From: Pleodorina starrii
Lineage: Eukaryota > Chlorophyta > Chlorophyceae > Chlamydomonadales > Volvocaceae
NCBI GenBank assembly: GCA_030267565.1
Contig: BRXU01000004.1
Location: 2,176,501-2,240,500 of the forward strand
Length of the DNA: 64,000 nt
Reading direction: 5' to 3'
Made by a program: the position numbers and the translations under genes
Notes under the pieces: model-generated
The model's database searches: none
Seen by the model: the letters and a program-made list of their open reading frames with translations, nothing else
Told to the model about the DNA's origin: nothing
Part shown: positions 1 through 12,000 of the stretch, in pieces
How the letters are laid out: each line of letters begins with the position of its first letter
Position numbering within the stretch: the first letter of the stretch is position 1

Positions 1-126
1 ACAACAACAACAGCCGCGCGCCCGCCCCTGCGCTGTGTCTCGGCCCGGTCAGGGCCCCCGGTGCTCGTCCTGTCTCAGGGCGAGTCGCCCACAGTGTAAC
101 ACCCGTTAACAACAACAACAACAACA
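1..126 (+). mobile_element. Chained 3' end of a LINE copy with (AAC)n tails
   Basis: Positions 1-13 are an (ACA)n run, which I read as the tail of an earlier insertion cut by the window edge. Positions 14-106 match, almost base for base, the last ~95 bp of the longer LINE copy that ends at 1444 (GC-rich segment ending in acagtgtaacacccgtt). It is followed directly by a second (AAC)n run to about 126. This is therefore a severely 5'-truncated copy sitting between two tails. The family assignment rests on the coding tail visible in the copy at 38.7-40.55 kb. Confidence 0.75.
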
Positions 127-1454
127 CGGCACGGCTGGGACAGAGTGGGGCCGCAGCACCCCATCCTAGCGGTCGTTGAGGAGCGAATGCGGTGCGCAGC
201 CCCGGTGGAGATCACGGCCTAAGCAGCTGTGCTAGTGACGGGGCAGGGGCGTTGGTTGGAGGGGAGGAGGGAGCGGGCGGTGGGGGGGAGGAGGGTGGGG
301 GGGATTGGAGGGCTGGGGGGGGAGCCTGGAGAGGGCGAGTGGAGCGAGGAGAGCAGGAAGGGCGGTGGGCAAGGGGAGGGCTGGGCGTGCGGGCAAGGGT
401 TTCCTGGCCGAGGGTCTCGTGGGCTAGCAGGGAGGGGAAGGAGCAGGCCTGTGTGCTTTGTCTGGTGTGAGTGTGGGTGTGTACCCTCTTCCCGGGAGAC
501 GGGGCCCGTCGAGGAGTAAGGGGCGGTTTTGTGCTGTCTGGCGGCTGAGGAGTGCGGCGCGGGAGGCCTGCAGTTTTGGCGCTTTAGGGAGAGGGAGAGG
601 TGGAGAGGGAGGGGTTGCAGAGGGAGGGTAGGTGGTGCTGGGCTCCGCAGGCGGCCAGGGACGGAGGGGCAGGTTTTCTCTGCGTGGTAGGCGAGGGCAG
701 GCAGCGCCTATGAGCCGTGCCCCGTAGTGGGTTTTCCAGGGGGGCGCCGCGCCGGCTTGTCATCCCCCCCGCGGCCGTGGGTGTTTGTTTTGCCCCGCGC
801 TGGGCAGTGTCGGGGAACCTGTAGCCCCCAGGAGGAGGCCGCCTGGCGGGCCAACGTGTGGTTGGGTGCTTTAGTGAGCGGTTCCTGCAGCAGCACCTTG
901 GTTGTCGTGTTCGTTGTGGCAGTTGGGCTCCTTGCTGTGCTGGCTTTCGTGGGAGCCCTTGGTGAGGGGACTCAGCCCCTCGTTCTCGTGAGGGACCTTG
1001 TCTGGGGGCCTAGGTGGGCTTTCCCTTGCCTCGTTTTTTTCTGGGCTGCGGTGGTGCCGCCCCGTTGTCGTGGGCCCCTGCCCCAGGGGTAGAGGGCGTT
1101 CAGAGGCACTCTTTGCGTAGAGCTCTAGAGCCCCGTGAGCGCGCGAGGAGGCTGGCCAGGTGGGGGGTGGTAGCTTGTCTTGGTAGGGCGTTTTTGGTTG
1201 AGGTGTGTGACGCCTCTCGCGTGGCTCCCGCTAAGCGCGGCCCGCAGTCGTCTGCGCCGCTGAGTTGGTTGGCCAGGGGCCGTGGTGGGTGCCCCTGGCT
1301 GACGCGAGTGAGGGAGTGAGGCGCGCGCGGCGGAACAGACGGACGTAGCCGCGCGCCCGCCCCTGCGCTGTGTCTCGGCCCGGTCAGGGCCCCCGGTGCT
1401 CGTCCTGTCTCAGGGCGAGTCGCCCACAGTGTAACACCCGTTAACAACAACAAC
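127..1454 (+). mobile_element. 5'-truncated LINE (family Y), last codons, 3' UTR and (AAC)n tail
   Basis: The first ~95 bases encode the final residues of an ORF (ending ...PVEITA, stop TAA at 220-222) that also ends the ORF at 38438-39277. About 1.2 kb of GC-rich 3' UTR follows, colinear with 39283-40552, then ttaacaacaacaac at 1441-1454. Open frames in the UTR (such as 727-1092 or 1014-1319) are not conserved between the copies and are not genes. The element lies in the intron that follows the Cys-rich exon of gene 1. The matching intron of gene 2 (about 51400-51420) lacks it and preserves the empty site. Confidence 0.8.
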
Positions 1455-1610
1455 GTACAACAATGACCACCGTAGTACAGCTTTCCCTGTCGTCATATTT
1501 TTGCGTCGTGCTATACAATTACCTTCCTTGTCTTAGAAACTGCAAGAAATCATGTTAAGACATACACAATCACCCATTACCATACGGAACCACTCCGAAA
1601 TCAAGCTCAC
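1455..1610 (-). other. Intron of gene 1 after the Cys-rich exon
   Basis: This sequence is colinear with gene 2 intron 6 at about 51403-51539. The shared donor gtgagc lies at 1605-1610. The next gene 1 exon (counterpart of 51225-51311) must lie just left of the window, beyond the LINE array. Confidence 0.7.
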
Positions 1611-3029
1611 CATCAGTGTGGCCCCAGGGCCCAAGTCCACGGTGAGGATGGTGCCATCGACGCTGCAGGCTGCAGCCGCCCCGCCCAGCTGTGCCAGGGT
1701 GCTGCTGTCAAACATTCGGCCGCAGGAGACCAGGGAGAGTGGCGCTGCCGGCGTGTTAAGGGAGACATTGACGGACCTGCCATCATTGGAAAGGACGGCG
1801 GACAGAAGCACCAGGGCCTGGGGCTGGCACATACCCGGGCAGGCGCTCTTCACCAGTGACTGGGTCACCGGATCACACACCCAGGTGTTGCAGGTCGCTG
1901 ACGTCGTTGGTGCGCAGTACTCATCCGCCGCGCACTGCCCACTGCTGCCGCCGTTATCAGGCGGCGTGCACGTAGCAATGCCGGTATTCAGCTCCTTCAG
2001 CTTTTGCTTTGTGCTGTCCATGTCGCAATTCTTCACACATGAGCCAGTGGCGTAGCAGCGCGTGAAGCCCCAAGGTCCGGGCGGTTCAAGCCCGGAGAGT
2101 GAGGGGACAACACATGCCGCATTCGCAGGGCAGTCGCTGTCCGCTCGGCAGCTGCCGGAAGCCGGCTGGAAGGCCAGGACTCCGCCTCGAACTCCCTCAA
2201 CTGTGCACCAGTCGAGCGTGCCTGAAAGTGATGCCGAGCCTCCACCCGGTTGCGCCACTGATAGCCGCGTGCAGTTGCCCTCAGCGGCGCACATGCCTAC
2301 AATGCCGCACAAGTAACCAGCGCGGGCTGCGATTGCCCTGATATCGTTGTTGATGGAAGAGCAGATGTAGCTGCCCAAACGGTCAGTGACTCCTTGAAGG
2401 TCCTGCCCGACCGCTCTGGAAATGTTGACAAATCCTTGAAGGGCTGCTGTCACCTGTCCGCAGTTGGTTGTATTTGACAGAAGGTTAGAAGCAAGTGGAG
2501 CCACAACCTGAAGGCATGCCTGGCACGTTGAGCAACCATCCGGGATGGGGCGTGGGCTTGGGCTTGGTGAAGTTGATGGCGAGGGAGGTTGTGGTGGTTG
2601 TGGTGGTGATGGTGATGGTGGTGTTGGTGGTGATGGTGACGGTGGTGGTAGTGGTAGTGGTGGTGATGGTGATGGTGGTGTTGGTGGTGGCGGTGGTGGT
2701 GGTGGTGATGGTTGTGGTGGTGATGGTGGTGGTGGTGGTGGTGGTGATGGTGGTGGTGGTGGCGGTGGTGGTGGTGGTGGTGATGGTGGTGGTGGTGGTG
2801 GAGGGACCATGGGGCTATCCTGCTGGGCACGCGTAACTGTGACGCCCAGAACACCAAAGGCAGAAATGAAGGCGGCTGGCAGCTTGGACATGGGGTTGGC
2901 TTCGAATCCAGGCGCGGCGCCGCCATCCTCGGGCCGGCTGGCTGGTATGATGATCCGCACATTGATCTCGACTGTGTTGTTTATGCTTACACCGGAGACG
3001 GAGACAATAGAAACATCGGACATGGAAAC
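1611..3029 (-). CDS. Gene 1 exon 17: SEA-like second half, poly-Pro, Cys-rich domain, REJ start
   Basis: 473 codons, phase 0-0. It starts [16 protein letters not shown], then [17 protein letters not shown], then a poly-Pro/Ser-Pro stretch (coded at about 2550-2810). A Cys-rich domain begins [15 protein letters not shown] and includes [36 protein letters not shown] and [17 protein letters not shown]. The end ([17 protein letters not shown] ... SCGRMFDSS) is the opening of the REJ region. Gene 2 has the same Cys-rich/REJ start fused to its own poly-Pro exon. Donor gtgagc. Confidence 0.85.
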
Positions 3030-6000
3030 CTGCGGACACCGTGGTTTTGAAATTAGCGTTGGCGCACGTTATGCAAACGGCACGAGAGCCCGATTCATAT
3101 GCACAAGATTATACGTAACACGCCTATGTGCATGAAAGGCGAGCAAACATATCTGTGCGGAGAAGCTGCAGCTGGTTGAGAGAGGTGACCAGGTGAGGCA
3201 ATGGCTCACCTGCTGTGGCTCACTGTCCACACTTACAGCGAAGCAAAGATCCTCATTGCTATTATCAACAGGGGATTTTGCAGCTTTAAAATACAGCCCG
3301 ATAGGCAGGACGAGCCATGATAATTTTCATGCATTGGCCGGCATTTGTATTGTATAACAATTCCTCTAGGTGATATTCATCATCACTGCCTTGGAGGTTG
3401 GAGCGTCCCTCAATGTCGTGCAGTTGGTTTCAGAGTAGAAGTATGCGAAGAGCGGATTGGTGCCTAATCTTCATTTAAATCCAATGTCTTAATCCTGATT
3501 CTGAATGTTGGGTATTAATCCGAATCCTGCCCGCTGGGTCGCAATCCTGAACCTGTAAGCGGGGTCCCAATCCTAATCCTGCGGCTGGGGGCGAATCCTA
3601 ATCCTACACTCGTGGCCCAAATCCTAAACCTGACACCAACTTTGTATCCTAATCCTGTCCCCGCTCGCCAAATCCTAATTTCTGCCTGACCGGTACCCGA
3701 ACCCAATTCCTCATCCTTGCAACCCTCCTGTGCGTGATCGGCCAGAATCGCCACCTGCAAACTGTGTGTATGGAACAGGACGGAGCTTGCTGCTGCATAC
3801 TGAAATGCTATCAATATTTCCGGCGCGCGCATTGCATGCTGCCGCGGGCCGCGGCTTAATACGCAGGGCGTCATGCGTGGACGATGACCAGCAGTCAGAG
3901 CTGTCTTTATCGCCAATATGTCCGTATGTACTCGACGATGAAGTATTTTATATATCTTTCCAAGCATACGCACCGTATAAATTTCTGCCAGGGCGGATAG
4001 CATGTATGCCCCTGCTGCTGCGGACACTTGGGCCTGGGTGACCAGCCTGGCGGCCGAGTCAATACGCAACAACAGTGTGAGGTTGAAGAGCCGGGTGGAC
4101 GAGGACGGAGACATACTCATAACCTGCGAGCAACATGGTGCAAGGTTCCATCCTTGTTTGGGATCGCACGAACAAATCCATCGCTCGTTCCAAGATGAAA
4201 GTACAACATATGCAATTACACGGCGGCAAAGGCACGTTGCGTGGACTGTGTCCATGTCACATTATGCCCCCACGCACGCAGCTGGAAAAACGTGACGAAT
4301 GGACCGACACGGCTAATAAATAAAGCAACTCATCACGCACCTGGACAACCCGTGATCCAGAGGCAATCTCCGCGCCATCGGCCGTGTTGTACCAGTAGAA
4401 ACGGAGGGCCTTGGCGCCGGGGCCATAAGCGCCAAAGGGCAGGGAGTTGACCGTAGCAGAGAACTGGCGTGTGGACTCATTAACAGGCACGGAATCGGAA
4501 ACACAGAGAGGCGGCCTTGGCGCGGGCATGACGACTCCGCTCTGTTGCGGCATCCAGGCCACACCGCCCTCGAAATCGGTGATCCACAGAGCGACGCACA
4601 CGCCTTTGGTCAGCCTGGTAACGGAGAAATCCTTGCTTGTGTAAAGGTCCAACTTGACATCCCGCGTTCCGTTGCGGCTGTCGTCGGTGCCCAGCAGCAC
4701 CACAGATGGTCCCACGTACGAGGCCACAGGGACGACCCCTGTTTGTTGGGTGCGTGAAACAAGCGTCAGAAGCAAATCACCATCAGCAGAAGCGACTTAT
4801 TACCACGCATCTCGTTTGGTGATATTTTGCAGCCTTATTTGTGATTATGATGAGCGGCAAGCAAATAATAAAATAATAAAAATAATAATAAAACATACAA
4901 CGTGCGCACAGCGTGTACTGCCGCTGCTGCTAGCTGTAGCCATGGGTAAGGTTACCAACGCATGGATGAAGCTGGCTATCTACAACTACGATGTTGTAGG
5001 ATGGACGACGTTGTGCACGGAACACCTAATTTGAACAGGGGGATTCCACTGAGTCGCTTGAAGGCCAGAAGAGTTAAACACAGGACTTACCCATTCATGT
5101 GGCTGGAAGAAATACGCTGAGGATTTACCCAATCTTATACCCAGCACCTTCGCGACTAAAAGCATGATTACATACCTGGGAACGCAGCAACGTTGTAGCT
5201 GAGCTGCTCATAATTTAACTGCAGCTGCCCCATCCTGCATGCATGCAGCGCATCCATCATCGCGAAGGATTTCGTTCAAGTCAATGCATCATTCTTCGCC
5301 AGCGGAAAGGCGAACGGGGAACGAACGAAGAATACTGTTAAAAAGCACAAGTAGCTGCCTTTGTACTTACCGTAACATTATACCTTGATTTTTACCGTCG
5401 ACAAAGTGTAAATAGTTATTGTTATGCCGTCCAACTTTGCTTACCTGCTTAGGAACTCGGTCACCAGCCGCTGGTCGAGCTGCGCCTGGTTCCATCCCTG
5501 CACCGCCTGGGCGGCCTGTCCCAGCGGTCCCTCAGGCCGCGAAATGGTGAAAGCGAGCTGTATGACGCCTTGGGCGATTTCAAGGCCGTTGCGAATGACG
5601 AAATTGATGGCAGTCCCGTCCACTGGGAAAAGGATGGAGTGCGTGCGTGATCAAGTAAGCGCAATTGTCTCGTGCACATGTACAGTACGTAATTGTCCTG
5701 CTGTGTATTATATAATCATCAGTGAAGTAGGAGGCATGTCATGCACATGCCTGCACGACATATGCCAGATAGATTGGATAGATTGCGCACAGGCAGGTGG
5801 TACTGTATAAAGAAAGACCAATTTGTACGGTGCACATCTGCAAATTGTACGATATACCCCGGACGTACAAATCCTCGCACGATATACACCATACAAAATT
5901 CACCATTCCAAGTCGTTGGGCTGCTTCCTCGATACACAATTATTTCCGACGGGAGAAAAATCGGCCAAGTACTATCTGAAGTGTTGTACGTGTACGTGTA

Positions 6001-9000
6001 CCTTATTATATATTACACACGTATAATACGTAAGTATAATCGTTAACCGTACGTGCCAACCAAGTGCAGTTGTGCATGAAACGAATCATATTGAGCACTA
6101 GATAGAGCTGCCAGAGGGTAGATGCGTGGATGGAGCGAGCCAATGAAAGACTGGAGGTGCGGCCCTTGTGCGTACCTAACCAAAGAAGGTGGTGCATGAC
6201 TGCAGAAATTGACAACAAATCTCCTGTCCGCATGCAATATAACGTACCGACTGCAGATTTCAGTACTGCCACCACTCCCTGCGCCAGGTGTGAAGCGAAC
6301 CGCTCCGGCTGTGAGCTCCGAAGGCCAGCGATAAATTGGAGCACCTCGGTTTGTCCAAATGCCCTGCGTGTCCATTGTGATTGGAGTTAGTGTGCTTGTG
6401 AGAGTCAAGAATGCTGGTAGGATAAAACTGGCGAACGTGCACTGCCAACAGCAGGCCCTGCACGTCACGGCAGCACTATAATAACAACACGCGGTTGCGA
6501 AACAAAGTGATCGCCAAATCAACTAATGTAATGGGGTAGCTAGGTAGAAGACAGGGTATTCGGTACTTGTACCATGACTTCATGCAAATCTGGCTAAGTG
6601 GAGTGGAGCTCAGAGTGGTAAATCTACCAATGCTCGCGCGCAGAAACGAAGCGTGGTGGCGCTGTGCAGGTATAAAACCTACTTAGGCGCTCCCCTCGCT
6701 TCAAGAGCCGAGGCGATTGAGTGACCCACGCCCGTCGAGTGGAAGAACGCGTCCATGGTTGTGTTCAGGGCAGTCACGACGGGCTCCACTTGTGCCAACA
6801 TGAATTGCTGGCTGTAGGTGCTGTCAGCCGAGGACGTCAGCAGGGAGTCCAGGAGGGGTTGTCCGGTGACCTCCCACTGCCGCTCCAACCAGTCCACCAT
6901 CGGATTGACCAAGTCGAACATTCGCACAGCCGCCAAGGAAGTCCTGGCCCACAGCTGGTGGATTTGACTGTTGCCTCTGGTCATGAAGTAATCAGCAAGC
7001 ATTGCCTCTGCACACATGTTCATTTACCATGCGTGCGAGCAAGTGGCGACGAAATGGCGGGCGGGTAGCGACGTGCATGCCAGGGAGTACAACAGCATGC
7101 GCACGACAGCTAATATTAAGCTCGCTCGGAGTGAGCTGCGTGCATTTATGGAACACCTAGACTACATTAAATGCGGGCAACATAGACCGAGGGCCAGCGA
7201 CGTAAGGCGAGATACGCCCGCGCAGGGCGACGGTAGAGTATTCCCTTGCCGACCGAATGCCCCGCCCTAAATACGTAACGGAAATGCGCACGCACATACG
7301 TACGTAGGCGCGCGCACCCACCTGGGATCCAAAGCGCGTCCTTTGTTGCGTTCAGTGTTTGATCAATACTGTGGGAGGTTTAGGCCGAATTTGGGAAAGT
7401 GAGACAGAAAACCTTCCGCTGCAGAGCGTCTGAGCAGGGTGTGCGAGCAGCAGTTGAAGCCCCCTACGGTATCCCCTAGATAGGAAGCGCCTGAGAGTAA
7501 GGGCACTGAATGTGTGATCGGACGGTCGCAAGTTCGATCCTAACTTTCGCAGAGTGTTGGATGGGTGACCGATGGAGCCCCTGGTGTGGGACGAACAGCA
7601 GCAGGTCATCGCACGGCGCTTTAGCCATGTCCCTGCCCATCGAACTGGTCAAACTCAGCATGGTTGAATGTTAACAATGATGTGTACCTCCTGGCATATC
7701 TATCCCCAGGGAAGTGCCTGAGTTAGGGCACTGAATATGTGACCGTAGTGTTACAGGTACGTTCCCGGCCTTCGCAGAGGGCTGGGTGACCGATGGGGGC
7801 CCAGGTGCGAGACGAACAGCAGGGGATCGCATGGCTCTTTAGCCATGTATCTACGCCCTGCACTGGTAGAACTCATCACGGTTGAATGTTCAACGATAAT
7901 GTGTCTGGCAGTATCTCAGCCAGCGGAAACACTTTGTAAGTAGACCGAGGCCGAGGTCAAACCAACGCCTCTCGGCCTATAATTAATTCCAGGAGATTCA
8001 TCTTTCCTTAACGTGGAATTCTGACATGACGGCGTGAAATGAATCTTCGTTTCGGCCAACTATGTTTGCATTGCGAACACTCTTCCCGCGAACACACCAC
8101 AGCAGCTCTGCTACCCGATCCGATCGACTTGACGCATAATACTATTACAAAGGTTGCAAGGGACAAACCATGAGGGGCAAACTGCTGGTTGTTGGACGCC
8201 AAGCCGCAAATTGCACGCACGATGCGGCGGTCTTCAGCTGCGGGCCGCCCAACATACAAGTCAGGGGAGATGGGCTGGGAGTCTCCCCTGATACAAGTCA
8301 AGTCGGCAACCTAGGGGACTGCTACATTCCCTGTCCTTATGTTAAAGTTGTCAAGCCTCCTCTATGGCTAATACCTCGGTAGTGAAGCCTGTGCACTCTC
8401 GTCGGCGGCAAGTGCACGTCGTCGCGACCCTCGCAAACAGTTCCGCTGTCCTTCTATTTGCAAGTCACCCTGCTCTGCGAATAATCTACTCCATGTCTAC
8501 TGCCAAGCTACTTAAGCCAAGCAATGCGCTCGCGGGAGGAGTTGCACAGTGCCGAGACGGAGCCCGATGCTGTACATTGGGCGGATTGCTGAAGCCACAG
8601 GCATTTCGGATATATTGCTCTGGCTGTCTATCAGCAGGACTGTCAGGACACTCTCCCTCTTGACGCCCTCGCCGCTCGCCTTGGAAATGATGCCGTATTT
8701 CAATTGATGCGCTCATGGACCCGGCGGGATGCCGCGATGCCGCGCGGCGCCGGCAGGCCTTGCTGACGACTCCGCTAGCAGGCATTTCGGGGATAAAGCT
8801 CTGGCTACATATCAGCAGGAATGTCGGCACTCTCACAATTGACGCCCTCGCCGCCCTAGCACTCAACCCGTACGGATTGAGCGGGGCCCCGCCCTTTTTC
8901 CGGTTTCAAGGAAGCCGACGCCAACCCCTTGTCAGTATGCAGCAGCCACCTCCATCCTGTTCCAAACACACCGTTGACGAATAATCTGCTGCCGCATGAC

Positions 9001-12000
9001 GCACAATCCTTACCCACGCAATCACCAAGGGCTTGCTTTGTATTTCGCCACGTGCAAACGTGAACTCGCACTTGCCTAATTCGCTTGCAATGTTTTGTCG
9101 TGCTGGCCTGTGAGAAATTACATTGGAACAACGAAAGGTTGTCGCTTTCAGGATGCGGTCGCACAAGGCATGTTCTACGTCTCCACATTCAACAAAAACA
9201 CATTGCCAAATGTTAAACATTTATTGGAAATAATCACGCGCATGCGGATCCTACCAGCTGTACATGATCCGACACACATACAGCTGGTAGGATCCGCATG
9301 CGCGTGCGGGTACCCAGATATGCGTGCGGGTACCCAGATATGCGTGCGGGTACCCAGATATGATCCGACTGAGACGGAGCCCAGACACGGAGTGGGTTGG
9401 ATAGATAAGCAACCTTAGTCAACAATGCGTTCACCGCGGTAGTGGGCTGTACCCGCCGATGAGGCATCAGTCTGCTCCCTTATTAACACACGCTAGGGCC
9501 AGGGTGGCTATCTTAAGATATGAATATATATTCGGGGGAAATTTTGGATATCTGAAGATACTTCTGCCGTGCAAAAAGCTGAAGGTTTAGATAATCCGGC
9601 CTCACAGGTGGTCATGATATCTCCCGGGGCCGTGTTTAGCCGGGAAAATCCCCTCCTAGCCAGATCCTGACAGATACTCTCAGCGCTTCTGAGCCAGGAG
9701 TATCTCTGGCCTTATATACTCAGCAAAATAAGATAGCCACCCTGGCTAGGGCTTACGGTCCAGCGTAAAATTCCTTTCCTTTCCCTCCTGGCATACCTGG
9801 GAATTATGTGTGCGGGTACCCAGATAGGATCCGAGTGAGACGTACGGATCCCAGACACGGACGGAGGGGTGGGAAAAGCAACCCATCAAAAACGCCGTCA
9901 CCGCGGTAGTGGTCTGCACCCGCCGAAAAGGCATCCGCCTGCTCCACCCCTTATCTCGCTAGGGCTTACGATCCAGCTAGCGTAAACTTTACTAATCCCT
10001 ACGGTACTACGCGTGTAATAATGAATGCAACTATCCGGAGGCAAAACCGGAATTCATTGAAGCGGGTATGCGGGCATACCTATCGAGAAATACCACCAGC
10101 GCGTCACTCTCAGATGGCGTGATCCTCAGAGCCTGCCGGAGCGCCCCGGTTTCCGAAGCAATGCTTGACGCTGCCGACCGTATCAGCGTGTGCAGAACCG
10201 TGACCGTGTCGCTGGCGAGGCCCTCGCTGGTGAGGCGGCTGTCTTGGGATTGCGGATCTGCGACGAAGTCCAGCAGTGTATTGATTTTGGTAGTAAGGCC
10301 TTTTGAAGGGCCACTACACAGACGACCAGGCGTGCTTTTCCGTCCGATTAGATGGCGGGCCCTTCAGGCATCAAGCACGCAATTCATCTGCCGAGCAACC
10401 ATGTTTCGCATGACTGGTGCAGCGAGGCCGTTTGCGCTTTAATGGAGGAGCGAGGACGGCAATGCTCAGACTAAAAACGCTAAAAATATTTTACAGTACC
10501 CATTGTAAACGTGTAAAATTCTTTCGTACCTATTACGTCAGACAGGGTGTTCAGCAGGGTATCCAAGGTCGCCTGGTTGGCCCACTCCCGCGGCACCACC
10601 CGATAGTACTGCAGCAGCGCCTTTAGTATCCTGCACATCAGTGCGAAGTACAGCGCACAAACCAGCAGTTGTGTTTTGCAGGAAAAGGTACGTACACATG
10701 GCGCCCTTATTGCCAACGAAGGGACCAGACTAGATACAGTCGAGATCCATCTTCCCTAAACCCTAAGTCAAATACCACGTTAATGCCAACTCATGGACAG
10801 GCAGTCAGCTATACGTACTGAGATAGATGGATGGAGACACACCTTTGGACGGCATCAGGGGCCTTGGCCATGTAGGTGTCGACGATGATGCTGCCGGTGC
10901 TGGTCGACAGGAGCTTGCTGACCAGGGGCTGGACTACCTCCTGGACGATGCTGTCTCCCAACTGGTCGTCCATGAACTGACGGATGAGACCTGCAATGCA
11001 AAGGTGTGAACAAAAACAGATGCCGCATATGCGTGCATGTATACATACATGCGCACATGCATACACCCTTGTGCTCTAAATCTAAACAACACCAGGCGGG
11101 AGCTATGTCGGTCATGTCGTCCTACCCAGTATTTCCCGTAATCTCGCTATGCATCCACAAATTAATTACAGAGGAGCTAAATAACAGCTACATAGTGCGA
11201 TCGCACGACTCTGTGGGTCTAATGTTCAATAGAACATCTAGACCAGGCCACTAACCAAATCACCGGCGAAATCGCCTCATTTGATAGGGATCCCATGCTG
11301 GGAAATGAATGGGAAATGAAATGCATGACTGGTAACCGCTCATCGTGAGTAACCGTTCGTCGTAAAACCAGCTGTCTAATGAAGTAAAATATGGAAGCTA
11401 TCGAGTTGTGTGTCAAAAAGTAGTGCGGACATCGCCTATCTACGTACCGTTTTTCCAGCGTCCAACGGCCCAGTCCTTGACGAGAGGGTAGAGGCGCAAG
11501 GCCCTAAAGGCACTCGATAGTACCATTGCAGTTTTGTGTGGCAGCAAGCTCTGAAGTATCCGCCCCAAGACACCCTTAGAAAGCGTCTGGGCACGCCGAA
11601 CTGTGAAGCTCAGAAGACCATAGTCAGATTTGAAGGCGGCTGACAGCTTGGACATGGGGTTGGCTTCAAATCCCGGCGCGGCGCCGCCATCCTCGGGCCG
11701 GCTGGCCGGTATACTGAGCCGCACGTTGATCTCGACTGTGTTGTTGACGCTGACATCGGAGACGGAGACAATAGAAACATCGGACATGGGAACCTGCGGA
11801 CGACGTGGTTTTGAAACGGATTAGCGTTGGCGCACGTGAAAGTAAGTGTCGGGCAGAAATGCAAGGCCAGGTACGACGCATCAACAAAATTGTATCCTCT
11901 TGGATGTGCCTGAGAGTTAGGGCACAGAAAATGTGGCCGTAGAGTCATAGGTCCGATCACAGCCTTCGTAGAGCGAGGATTGGGTGACCGATGGGGGCCC

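Larger units (their letters stand above)
6977..10079 (-). other. Gene 1 intron 10, filled with mobile elements
   Basis: This 3.1-kb intron carries two full SINE heads (7471-7912), a 1-kb H-family repeat (7917-8931), two SINE tails and a MITE (9302-9995). No additional exon was found; exon 10 to exon 11 phases join directly. Confidence 0.6.

Noticed and set aside
192..1453. Short ORFs in the LINE 3' UTR (and equivalents at 39247-40543)
   Set aside because: The two copies differ by frameshifts throughout these frames, so they are not under protein selection.
2450..2962. Poly-His ORF and poly-Val/Gly ORFs
   Set aside because: Frame shadows of the proline tract of gene 1 exon 17.
6977..7014. 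Upstream acceptor extending gene 1 exon 11
   Set aside because: Gives the wrong phase relative to exon 10; the site at 6976 fits and has a branch-like CTGAT.
9302..9361. Possible CRISPR array (three identical 20-bp units)
   Set aside because: Units abut with no spacers and derive from the SINE tail.
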